In this document: piece by piece, positions 26,119 to 33,762 of the stretch | Position numbering within the stretch: the first letter of the stretch is position 1 | Layout of the letters: each line of letters opens with the position of its first letter | Assembly: GCF_050219315.1 (NCBI RefSeq) | Contig: NZ_CP116939.1 | Location: 744,001 to 808,000 of the forward strand | Reading direction: 5' to 3' | Source of the DNA: Megasphaera_A sueciensis | Lineage (GTDB): Bacteria; Bacillota; Negativicutes; Veillonellales; Megasphaeraceae | DNA: 64,000 bases | Translations under genes and position numbers: made by a program | Notes under the pieces: model-generated | What the model saw: only the letters and a program-made list of their open reading frames with translations | The model's database searches: none | Told to the model about the DNA's origin: nothing

Positions 26119-27579
26119 TTATTCTTTCGGACTGTTATCATCTTGTGATACGGCTTTACGATTAGAAGTTTCCATAGGACCGCTAAAAAGTCCTCCGGAA
26201 ATAATACTGTGATTATAGCTATACCCAAAGTAAATAAACATCCCCAAAATAAGCCAGATAACAAAACGAATCTGTGTCACTTCCGGCAGCATCCAAATTA
26301 AGATACCGCAGAAAACGATCGCCAAAATCGGAACCAGCGGAACAAACGGGCACTTGAAGGCACGCGGGCGATCCGGTGCTTTTTTACGCAGTACAATGAT
26401 TGCTGCGGCAACTATCATGAATGCACACAAAGTACCAATATTGGTCAATTCTGCAACTACCCCAATCGGTAAAAATCCGGCTACGATTGCCGTAATGATA
26501 CCAATGATAAGTGAACTTCTGGCAGGAGTTTTGTATTTCTGATGAATATGACCAAACACCCCTGGAAGCAGTCCATCACGAGACATAACAAAGAGGATGC
26601 GGCTTTGTCCGAAAAGCATTACAAGCAATACCGAAGTTAACCCGCAAATCGCACCAACGGATACCACGGCAGCGCCCCAATGATATCCAACCTGCTGCAA
26701 TGCAAACGCGACCGGAGCAGCCTGGCCCTTAAAATCAAGATACGGAACCATGCCGGTCAAAATACCAGAAACAATAATATATAACACAGTACAAATAATC
26801 AAAGATAAAATAATACCACGCGGCAAATCTTTCTGTGGGTTTTTAACCTCTTCAGCGGCTGTGGAAACAGCATCAAATCCTATATATGCAAAGAAAATTA
26901 CAGAAGCACCGGAGAAGACGCCACTCCAGCCATACGGCATAAAGGGTTCCCAATTAGCCGGGTTAACATGGCCAAATCCTAACGCAATAAATAATAAAAC
27001 CACAACTAATTTAATAGCAACAATTACATTATTAACCGCAGAGCTTTGGCGTACGCCCATAATATTAATCCAAGTAACAAGAGCAATAATAGCCATCGCC
27101 GGTAAATTAATAATCCCCCCCTCATACGGTGCTTTTACCAAAGCTACGGGAAGCGCAAAACCCAGATTAGTCATAATATTGGCAAAATATCCAGACCACC
27201 CAATAGCTACGGCTCCGATAGCAAACGCATACTCCAATATCAAATCCCAGCCGATGACCCATGCCCAAAATTCACCAAGTGCAATATATCCGTATGTATA
27301 CGCACTTCCAGCAACCGGTACCATCGCCGCAAATTCGGAATAGCAAAGTGCCGCACAAGCGCAGGCAATAGCGGCAATAACAAAAGAAATGACAAGTGCA
27401 GGTCCGGAATAATCAGCAGCAGCGACCCCCGTCAATACAAAAATCCCCGTACCGATAATACAGCCAATCCCCAGCATAGTAAGGCCAAAAGTCCCCAGAA
27501 CCTTGTTCATGCCGCCTTCCTTTTGAGTCTCTGAAATAAACTCATTGATACTTTTTGTCCTAAAAATTTTTTTAGTCAT
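26119..27579 (-). CDS. APC family amino acid permease (CAT-like), under a glycine riboswitch
   Basis: Inner-membrane amino acid transporter of 486 residues and about 12-14 helices. The first helix carries GIGCIIGTGIFVLTG, the substrate-site motif of APC proteins, and EFAAMVPVAGSAYTYGY follows, as in YfnA/CAT-type carriers. GGGGAGGGG precedes the ATG. The upstream leader is a glycine riboswitch with terminator, so glycine, or a close product such as alanine or serine, is the likely substrate or signal. Direction of transport is not shown. The IS200 element lies directly after its terminator. Confidence 0.9.
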   Translation of the reverse strand: MTKKIFRTKSINEFISETQKEGGMNKVLGTFGLTMLGIGCIIGTGIFVLTGVAAADYSGPALVISFVIAAIACACAALCYSEFAAMVPVAGSAYTYGYIALGEFWAWVIGWDLILEYAFAIGAVAIGWSGYFANIMTNLGFALPVALVKAPYEGGIINLPAMAIIALVTWINIMGVRQSSAVNNVIVAIKLVVVLLFIALGFGHVNPANWEPFMPYGWSGVFSGASVIFFAYIGFDAVSTAAEEVKNPQKDLPRGIILSLIICTVLYIIVSGILTGMVPYLDFKGQAAPVAFALQQVGYHWGAAVVSVGAICGLTSVLLVMLFGQSRILFVMSRDGLLPGVFGHIHQKYKTPARSSLIIGIITAIVAGFLPIGVVAELTNIGTLCAFMIVAAAIIVLRKKAPDRPRAFKCPFVPLVPILAIVFCGILIWMLPEVTQIRFVIWLILGMFIYFGYSYNHSIISGGLFSGPMETSNRKAVSQDDNSPKE

Positions 27580-27671
27580 AATGCCCCTCCCCTATGTTTG
27601 TTACTTAAAATGTAAAAATAGCAAAAAACTTAATAAATGTGTGTAACAAACATGAAAAATATTTATAAAAA

Positions 27672-27701
27672 AACCTATCTTCAAAAAGCTGAAGACAGGT
27701 T
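27672..27701 (-). terminator. Expression-platform terminator of the glycine riboswitch
   Basis: The 12-base arms 27672-27683 and 27690-27701 pair with one G-T pair around a 6-base loop. On the minus strand the hairpin is followed by seven Ts. It lies between the aptamer and the permease start. Confidence 0.85.
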
Positions 27702-27728
27702 GGTAAACAGGTGTGCGAAATACATCAC

Positions 27729-27803
27729 CTCTGTCCTTTTGCCTGAGAGATAGAGAATATAATATTCCTTACACCTTCGGCTCCCACCAGGGACTCTCCA
27801 GAG
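27729..27803 (-). ncRNA. Glycine riboswitch aptamer
   Basis: On the minus strand CTCTGGAGAG opens P1 and is followed by GGTGGGAGCCGAAGGTG, the conserved glycine-binding core, then CTCTCAGGCAAAAGGAC and a CAGAG closing P1. These are hallmark segments of glycine riboswitches. Only one complete aptamer is seen, so this is the single-aptamer form. A terminator hairpin follows, so control is by transcription termination; whether glycine turns the permease on or off is not evident. Confidence 0.9.
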
Positions 27804-27839
27804 TTATTTCGGCATACAGTATGATACAATGAATTGTCA

Positions 27840-28882
27840 TTTTTATTCATCATAGACAAATATTTTCATTTCCATAGGGATGGGTTCATACACCGCCAAA
27901 GCACCATATAAAATTGTAAATAATTTAAATATAAATTAACTGTTCTTTATTATACTCTATTTTTAATTTTTGTAAAGTATAAACAATAAAATATATTAAA
28001 ATTAATATATTTTATTGTTTTAAAATTAAAAAAATTATATAAATAACTTTTTCAGTTAAATATTATATATTCAATATGCAATATATATATTACAAGCGGT
28101 AATTAAACTTTATCTTTTAAAGTCGTCATTTATTAAATCATTTTTATAATTACGACTACATAAATAATATAATTTAAAATATTCTAACTTATTCTAAAAA
28201 ATAACTTATATTTAAAAAAACACATACTTCCGTACAATTCAAATTTGATAATCAATACACGCTTGTCATCCTTAGACATACAAAAAAAATTTATCAGAAG
28301 ACAACGCTTTTTTTATATCATTTGTATTACATATAATATTAATATTTTCTTGTGAAATTAAGATTATTAAGGTTATTTATTTTTTCCCAGAGCAAATCAC
28401 AGTAGTTTTCACAATCATGCTGCAGTTCCCCTTATAGAGGGTATCATGTGACATACTGTATGTACTAATCACGTAACAACTATCTCCTTACAGCAACATC
28501 CTAATCCCGGATTGATACATATAACAATAGGTGTCAAATAAGTCTATAACTAAAGCAAAAAAATCTCGACGGACTTTCTGTTTATTTTCTTGCTGAGAAT
28601 AGAAAATATATTTTGACATCAAATACTGCATTTATTATAGGTTTGTATTTATCATCTTCCGTCATGTACCTTCTGTAGTATTTTCGTATTTGTATATTTT
28701 CATAAATAAAAATCTCATTTCACTGCCAATAAATACACGTCAACAATGTATGTGAAATTTTCAATCTCACTTTTTTGCCTTTATTTCAGATACTGTACAT
28801 TGTAATTATTATAAACATATACACTGAAAAAAAACATCTAAATAGTGTTCATCGTCAATTCTTGATTTATTACATTACAACA
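27840..28882. other. AT-rich stretch without recognisable genes
   Basis: About 1 kb with no open frame of note on either strand and no RNA family I recognise. Most is over 75% A+T by eye. A patch at roughly 28,390-28,640 is richer in G+C and contains short palindromes (for example ACATACTGTATGT near 28,452), so an unrecognised small RNA or gene remnant is possible. The riboswitch promoter must lie at the right side of the 27.8 kb part, but no clear boxes were found. Confidence 0.6.
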
Positions 28883-28889
28883 AACAAAA

Positions 28890-28914
28890 AAGTCCCCGTC
28901 TAAGGCAGGGACTT
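28890..28914 (-). terminator. Terminator of the cold-shock gene
   Basis: AAGTCCC (28890-28896) and GGGACTT (28908-28914) form a stem. On the minus strand it is followed by a T-run (CTTTTTTGTTTG). It lies about 60 bases after the csp stop. Confidence 0.82.
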
Positions 28915-28970
28915 GTACAATAATCTACAACTTGTATTACAAAAAAATCAATTAAAAATACTATAATTAA

Positions 28971-29177
28971 TTATTTTACATTTACAGCTTTAAATCTGGA
29001 TTTGTTTTTAGGGTCTGCTTCAACGTCAAACGTTACTTTTTGATCTTCATGAAGAGTCTTAAACCCATCGGACATAATTGCCGAAAAATGAACAAACACA
29101 TCCGCGCCTCCGTCATCGGGAGTAATAAAACCAAATCCTTTACTTTCATTAAACCATTTTACTGTACCAGTAGCCAT
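28971..29177 (-). CDS. csp: Cold-shock domain protein (CspA family)
   Basis: A 68-residue single-stranded nucleic acid-binding protein that melts RNA secondary structure. It begins MATGTVKWFNESKGFGFI, with RNP1 KGFGFI (13-18) and RNP2 VFVHF (27-31). The frame extends 11 codons upstream, but ATG 29177 follows AGGAGG at 7 bases and gives the exact family start. It has a strong promoter, an approximately 110-base leader with a 17-bp hairpin and T-rich tail, and its own terminator, so it is a single-gene unit likely controlled through its leader. Confidence 0.96.
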   Translation of the reverse strand: MATGTVKWFNESKGFGFITPDDGGADVFVHFSAIMSDGFKTLHEDQKVTFDVEADPKNKSRFKAVNVK

Positions 29178-29211
29178 TATAATTCCTCCTAAATAAAAAA
29201 AACAAAACAAA

Positions 29212-29274
29212 ATAGCTCACATAAATTTATAAATTATTGTACATAGAATAATCTTACAAATTTATGTGAGCTAT
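29212..29274 (-). promoter_or_regulatory. Long hairpin in the csp leader, followed by a T-rich run
   Basis: ATAGCTCACATAAATTT (29212-29228) is perfectly inverted at 29258-29274, a 17-bp stem with an AT-rich loop. On the minus strand it is followed by TTTGTTTTGTTTTTTTTA and then the ribosome-binding site. This could act as a transcription attenuator or a temperature-sensitive RNA structure in front of the cold-shock gene. Confidence 0.75.
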
Positions 29275-29295
29275 ACTTTACAATTTACAATTCAC

Positions 29296-29324
29296 ATTGT
29301 AACAAAGTATTGCGTTCTTGTCAA
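29296..29324 (-). promoter_or_regulatory. Promoter of csp
   Basis: On the minus strand TTGACA (29324-29319), 17 bases, TACAAT (29301-29296). The hairpin starts about 20 bases after the -10 box. Confidence 0.85.
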
Positions 29325-29507
29325 ATTTTTTTTGTGTGTTCACACTAACTATACACACCTGTTTTATCTTTACAGATTTTTAGGTTATAGATGGTGTAAC
29401 GTAAAATAACTTCTCTTTGCCTTTCAATAACTATATTTTGAAAGTACTTTTTATTGCCATACTGTCAACAAAATAGATTATTTAGGCAAATTGTAACATG
29501 GATGTCA

Positions 29508-29535
29508 TTGAATTGTGACAATTACCGTGTATAGT
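29508..29535 (+). promoter_or_regulatory. Promoter of the secreted repeat protein
   Basis: TTGAAT (29508-29513), 16 bases and TATAGT (29530-29535) lie 45 bases upstream of the ATG. A short inverted repeat (AGTAC..AGTACT) follows near the expected start site. Confidence 0.6.
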
Positions 29536-29579
29536 ACAGATAGTACTTAAAGTATAGAAATAATAAAGGAGTGAATAGT

Positions 29580-30380
29580 ATGAAAACAACGCTCGCTTTG
29601 CGACAAAAACTTTTAACAACTTTATTGGCCGGCACCGCGGTTGCCGTATTAACTACTGCTTCATTTATCCCGGTCTCGGCAAATGATGATATGGCTTCCG
29701 GTTCCGATACCCCTACTATTACCACAACTGCACCTGCCCATCATAACCCAATGCAGCACCGCATGGCTGCCATGATCCAGGAAGGAAAAATTACCCAAGA
29801 CCAAGCAGATAGTCTCCATGCTGCTATGCAGGAATTTCATCAGCAGATGAAAGCGGATCATCAAAAATTTATGGCACAATTACCGGATAAAACCGGGATT
29901 GATGCCGCTGTCTTAAAAGAAATCCTTCCTCCCATGCACGGCCATCACCATCCCGGTCACATGAAGCAACACATGGATCAGCTCGTACAGCAGGGAACCC
30001 TTACCCAAGACCAAGCCAATACTTTAGAAACTTCACTTCGTGATTTCCATCAAAGCCAGAAAGAAGAACAGATGACAGCACGAAAAGAATTTATGGCGCA
30101 GTTGCCGGATAAGACAGGAATCTCCAAAGAAACGTTACAGAAGGTTTTTCCTACTCCGCCGATGCGGATGAAACAACACATAGATACGATGGTCCAAGAA
30201 GGAAAAATCACGCGTGGTCAGGGAGACAAGTTAGAAAGTGCCATGCATGATTTCCACCAAAAAGAACAGGCAAAATGGAAAACATTTATGAATCAGCTGC
30301 CTGATAAAACAGGAATTTCCAAGGAAACATTAAAAGAACTTTTCCACCATCCGTCACCTATGCCTTCTCCTGAAAACTAA
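29580..30380 (+). CDS. Secreted His/Met-rich protein with three tandem repeats
   Basis: A 266-residue exported protein I cannot assign to a characterised family. Residues 1-34 form a signal peptide (basic start, hydrophobic core, cleavage likely after PVSA). Three helical repeats of about 60 residues follow at 60-118, 128-194 and 197-258, each with GKITQDQADSL-like and FMAQLPDKTGI-like blocks. Linkers are rich in His and Met (HHNPMQH at 54-60; MHGHHHPGHMKQHM at 119-132). The layout recalls periplasmic CpxP/Spy/ZraP-like or DUF2680 proteins, but the relationship is inference. ATG 29580 after AAAGGAG is preferred to GTG 29571. It is a single-gene unit with promoter and terminator. Confidence 0.85.
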   Translation: MKTTLALRQKLLTTLLAGTAVAVLTTASFIPVSANDDMASGSDTPTITTTAPAHHNPMQHRMAAMIQEGKITQDQADSLHAAMQEFHQQMKADHQKFMAQLPDKTGIDAAVLKEILPPMHGHHHPGHMKQHMDQLVQQGTLTQDQANTLETSLRDFHQSQKEEQMTARKEFMAQLPDKTGISKETLQKVFPTPPMRMKQHIDTMVQEGKITRGQGDKLESAMHDFHQKEQAKWKTFMNQLPDKTGISKETLKELFHHPSPMPSPEN

Positions 30381-30390
30381 CAAACGTAAA

Positions 30391-30428
30391 AAAAACAAGG
30401 AACCTCTTCACAGAGATTCCTTGTTTTT
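30391..30428 (+). terminator. Terminator of the repeat-protein gene
   Basis: AAAAACAAGGAA (30391-30402) pairs with TTCCTTGTTTTT (30417-30428), with an inner CTCT/AGAG pairing and a T-run at the end. Confidence 0.88.
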
Positions 30429-30484
30429 ATGCTGTCGAGTTTACGCCTGCCGTATCAATTTACATATATTTTACTTTACTGCGA

Positions 30485-30513
30485 TTGACAGTATGACATC
30501 TATCTTCTATCAT
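30485..30513 (+). promoter_or_regulatory. Promoter of uppP
   Basis: TTGACA (30485-30490), 17 bases, TATCAT (30508-30513), about 40 bases before the uppP start. Confidence 0.78.
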
Positions 30514-30555
30514 AAGTAAAGCTTTTACATTGACCTCATACAAGGAGTGTTCTCC

Positions 30556-31377
30556 ATGGACTTTTTACAAACAGTTATTTTAGCAATTGTACAGGGAATG
30601 ACCGAACTATTCCCCATCAGCAGCGTCGCACACAGCGTACTGACTCCATATGTATTCCATTGGCAACTGGACAATATTTTTTTAAAAGAACATTTCCTGC
30701 CTTTTGTTGTCATGCTTCATTTAGGAACAGCCATTGCCTTGTTTTTGTTTTTTGGCAGTGATTGGACAGGTATTGTCCGCAGTATAGCAAAAAAAGATAA
30801 ACAAAATCGAAAACTATTATATTTAATTATTGCTGGTTCTATTCCAGCCGCTCTAATCGGTTTTTTTTTAGAACATGCATTACGCGGTATTTTCAGCAGT
30901 GTCGTAAATGCCGGCTTTTTCTTAATGATAAACGGCTGTCTTTTATATTGGGGAGAAAAAATACGCAAACACGGTAAAAAAGAAATTAATGACTTGACTT
31001 ACAAAGAAGCCTTGATTATCGGAGCCTTTCAGTCCCTTGCCTTAATTCCTGGGTTCTCGCGTTCGGGTGCTACCATAACTGCCGGATTTGCCGCAGGATT
31101 AAAACATGAAGAATCTGTCCGTTTTTCGATGTTATTAGCAACCCCTATTATCATTGGTGCCGGTATTCTGGAGGTTCCCAAATTAATGGTTACGGGTATG
31201 GGTGATCTCTTCTGGATTGCTGTCATGGGCGGCATTGTCTCCGGATTAGCTGCATTTTTCAGTGTCTGGATTATGATGAAATGGTTTCATAAAAATGAAA
31301 TCACCGCTATGAGGCCATTTGCGTTTTATTGTTGGATTATTGGCGCTTGTGTGTTATTCACTTCTTTTTGCTTATAG
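30556..31377 (+). CDS. uppP: Undecaprenyl-diphosphatase (BacA/UppP)
   Basis: Inner-membrane enzyme that converts undecaprenyl diphosphate to the monophosphate carrier for peptidoglycan and other envelope polymers; overproduction gives bacitracin resistance. The 273-residue protein has motif 1 as QGMTELFPISSVAH (13-26), keeping the (E/Q)xxxE pattern with Q13 and E17 but with VAH in place of the common TGH, and motif 2 PGFSRSGAT (165-173). About eight helices are visible. ATG 30556 follows AAGGAG at 8 bases; GTG 30547 is within that site. It has its own promoter. Confidence 0.93.
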   Translation: MDFLQTVILAIVQGMTELFPISSVAHSVLTPYVFHWQLDNIFLKEHFLPFVVMLHLGTAIALFLFFGSDWTGIVRSIAKKDKQNRKLLYLIIAGSIPAALIGFFLEHALRGIFSSVVNAGFFLMINGCLLYWGEKIRKHGKKEINDLTYKEALIIGAFQSLALIPGFSRSGATITAGFAAGLKHEESVRFSMLLATPIIIGAGILEVPKLMVTGMGDLFWIAVMGGIVSGLAAFFSVWIMMKWFHKNEITAMRPFAFYCWIIGACVLFTSFCL

Positions 31378-31999
31378 TCAAAGCTTGTATTCATATAATA
31401 AATAATTTTATGCTTATCTCTCATATTTCTCAATATAAACAGCGCGTGAATTCCGAGTTGTACGTCTATATTAAAACTGCTGCAGGAGCCTTCTTCCTAA
31501 ATATTATTCAACATTCTCATAAGCATTTCGACCATCGCATCTGCTTCGAACAAGCGCATACTGACAAATAACCCTATCATCAATATCCGTTTTCCAACTA
31601 CTTTTCTGAAACAGGACGAAACAATCATAGAAAAAATATGGGATGTATCCTTTACAATTTGCAAGATCATTAGCACCTTCTCTCACTGTACCCGCCTATC
31701 CATTCTTATCTAAACAAACCACTCGCTTACAGATAAAACATATACCCCTAAATACCAGACACATCACTTCTTAAATATACTAATTTTGCAGCAAGACGTA
31801 TCCTTCATGACCGACTGCATAGATTATAAAGTTAACGTCTCTGTTATGTATTATACCATAAAACGCAAGATATTTTACTTCAAATTTATTAATATCCTTA
31901 TCTTTTCTTATGTTATTATATAAAAACATAAGTTAGTTTATTTTATATACAAAATAAACTAACTTATATCTCAAAATTCTTACATATTACACAAAAAAT
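31378..31999. other. AT-rich intergenic region with a strong hairpin
   Basis: No convincing gene. Several short frames overlap between 31.33 and 31.69 kb, including a 57-codon minus frame (31497-31670) behind an AGAAGGTG sequence, but none resembles a known protein. The only clear structure is the palindrome at 31928-31967. Confidence 0.5.
31928..31967. repeat. Perfect 17-bp hairpin
   Basis: ATAAGTTAGTTTATTTT (31928-31944) is perfectly inverted at 31951-31967 around a 6-base loop. An overlapping alternative pairing (CTTATGTT/AACATAAG) exists just upstream. There is no GC-rich core, so it is more likely a regulatory or element-derived palindrome than a standard terminator. Confidence 0.6.
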
Positions 32000-32182
32000 T
32001 CATTTTGACGATACCCTGCTATTTAAATTAATACGATATGCTACTATAATTACTTGATCCGGTCCATATATCATTGCCGCGGTTCTGCTGCCATTGCCAT
32101 CAATATTATACAATTCTCCTTCTTCGGTTACTGCATTTGTACTATATAAAAATGTGTCTGCAATAAACGTTTTTCTATACAT
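32000..32182 (-). pseudogene. Remnant of a LUD-domain (lactate-utilisation-type) gene
   Basis: A 60-residue frame encodes FIADTFLYSTNAVTEEGEL followed by YNIDGNGSRTAAMIYGPDQVIIVA, which matches the central-to-late part of LUD-domain proteins (PF02589/DUF162; LutB/LutC relatives): STNAITEDGELVNIDG...GP..VI.V. The match ends after VIIVA and the rest (YRINLNSRV..) is unlike the family. The preceding 150 or so residues are missing: a stop lies 15 bases upstream and the sequence there is AT-rich and has no ribosome-binding site. It is therefore a fragment deleted at both ends. Confidence 0.75.
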
Positions 32183-32223
32183 TTTATTTTTATATCATTA
32201 TTATCTATAGTTTATTGTAATAC

Positions 32224-32949
32224 CTATTTATTCTTGATTCTCTGCCACAATCTTTTTTCAAGGAAACTTCCGGTTACATGTTGTTCCATTTCAACAAACA
32301 TAGCATAAGGAACAGCAAAAGATACGATATCCGAATCCAACATAGGCCGCACTGTAATATCGGTCAATCCTACCACCGCTCTTGGATTCTTTTTCTGTGA
32401 TTCCGCATACGGTATAAGAAAAATAGATTGACAGCCAGAACTTTGTGGAATTATAACATTTTCATTCCCCGATCCGTAATAATTAGCCATTACGATAAGT
32501 GCTGATAACTGATCATTATTAACACCAAAAATACATAATACAGGTCGTTCTTCATCTGTATTAACTTGTGACAATGGCTTAAAAATAACATATTGATATG
32601 ATATGTCTGTAATGGGCAAGCATTCAACAAAGTTTTTACCAAGTTCCGGTGTTTTTATACATCCCCCTCTTTCAAACTGTCTCGTTTTTTCTGTCGTCAA
32701 AAAATACGCAACTCCCTCAGGATGATTCGGAAATGTTCCAAAACCTAATCCGGCTATGGCATCAGAACACAGGTTAGTTTTTCGTTCAAAAACAGAGGAT
32801 TTTCCTTTCATTGCTGCAATAAACAGAGAAATAATACAGTTTTTAATACCTTCCTTACTTTGCAGTGCATATTCTGGCTTTTTATTGCTAAGCAAAACGG
32901 CCACTGGTTCATAACGCAATGCCAATGCTTCGATTAATTTACTTTTCAT
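32224..32949 (-). CDS. DUF169 family protein
   Basis: A 241-residue soluble protein of the DUF169 family (PF02596; COG2043), common in anaerobes and methanogens and without assigned function. It shows the typical start RYEPVAVLLSNKKPE, six cysteines (38, 61, 97, 110, 139, 173) and the C-terminal FAVPYAMFVEM segment. Several Cys positions (LCSD, GGCIK, SSGCQS) could bind a cofactor or metal, but that is speculation. GAGGG precedes the ATG at about 9 bases. Its neighbours are a LUD remnant and the yraN operon in opposite direction. Confidence 0.85.
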   Translation of the reverse strand: MKSKLIEALALRYEPVAVLLSNKKPEYALQSKEGIKNCIISLFIAAMKGKSSVFERKTNLCSDAIAGLGFGTFPNHPEGVAYFLTTEKTRQFERGGCIKTPELGKNFVECLPITDISYQYVIFKPLSQVNTDEERPVLCIFGVNNDQLSALIVMANYYGSGNENVIIPQSSGCQSIFLIPYAESQKKNPRAVVGLTDITVRPMLDSDIVSFAVPYAMFVEMEQHVTGSFLEKRLWQRIKNK

Positions 32950-33384
32950 GTAATCAATCCCTCTTTTTCTATTTTTGCCTTTTCCTTACTACACTACTTC
33001 CCGCAATGGCTAACAGGAAAAGAACTCAAGATATCATAAAAACAAGAAAGTACTGAAACTCATTTACACTGCTATCATACTGCAAATACGAATGATGTTC
33101 CTTTACCACCTTTCTTTACTTTCATACACCCAATACTTATTTATTCTTTTATACAAAACATATTATAATTCAGACTGCTTACGACGTCTATGAGCTTATT
33201 CAAAGAGTAAAGAAACTGTGAAATAAGTGTCACATAATTGCCATAATTACATTCTTAATTTAATTTTAATCGATAAGAAATCTTTCTTCGTTTTTTTAAT
33301 TTTATTTTTATAACGAAACTATATTCTTTTAATAATTGCTTGATATAGTGTATTGTATATTCATAAAGAAAGGATTTTCAGGAA
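32950..33384. other. Divergent intergenic region between DUF169 and yraN
   Basis: About 435 bases without a gene, serving as upstream region for both neighbours. A TGTGA-N8-TCACA inverted repeat lies at 33217-33234. The spacing differs from the 6 bases of a CRP/FNR-type site. No strong promoter boxes were recognised. Confidence 0.5.
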
Positions 33385-33750
33385 ATGAAAGATAAAGAAC
33401 TGGGAAACATCGGAGAATCATTAGCAGTCAAATATCTCCGAAAACAGGGGTACGGTATTCTCATTAAAAACTTTCGGACACGTATCGGCGAAATAGATAT
33501 TATCGCACAAAAAAGTAACATGATTATTTTTATAGAAGTAAAAACCCGTATTTCTTTTCAATACGGCTGTCCAGCCGAAGCCGTTGGATATCGTAAACAA
33601 TGTAAATTAAAAAAAGTTGCTGAAGGATATTTAACCCAGAAAAACAGTTGGAACACCCCTTGCCGATTTGACGTAATAGAAGTGATCGCAGCAACTGACA
33701 AAAGCTACCGCATACATCACATCAAAAACGCATTTATCGTTTCCTATTAG
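33385..33750 (+). CDS. yraN: YraN family (UPF0102) nuclease-fold protein
   Basis: A 121-residue protein with a restriction-endonuclease-like fold: GNIGESLAVKYLRKQGY, RTRIGEIDIIA and IIFIEVKTR supply the E, D and ExK catalytic positions of that superfamily. Function is not established; the gene is usually next to yifB/comM and dprA, as here, which suggests a DNA-processing role. AAAGG precedes the ATG. It starts a three-gene + strand operon. Confidence 0.93.
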   Translation: MKDKELGNIGESLAVKYLRKQGYGILIKNFRTRIGEIDIIAQKSNMIIFIEVKTRISFQYGCPAEAVGYRKQCKLKKVAEGYLTQKNSWNTPCRFDVIEVIAATDKSYRIHHIKNAFIVSY

Positions 33751-33762
33751 AAAGGAATACTT

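Noticed and set aside
26750..27343. 197-codon plus-strand frame opposite the APC permease
   Set aside because: Its Ile/Thr/Ala/Pro-rich translation is the expected reverse reading of a membrane protein gene.
27804..27960. Possible second glycine aptamer upstream of the first
   Set aside because: No second GCCGAAGG core or matching P1 is present, so the riboswitch is scored as single-aptamer.
31497..31670. 57-codon minus-strand frame with AGAAGGTG three bases before its ATG
   Set aside because: It resembles no family, overlapping frames on both strands are also open, and the spacing of the ribosome-binding site is short. It could be a remnant but is not supported as a gene.
33217..33234. TGTGA-N8-TCACA inverted repeat resembling a CRP/FNR-type site
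   Set aside because: The spacer is 8 rather than 6 bases, and no clear promoter lies at a suitable distance. Chance occurrence in AT-rich DNA is likely.
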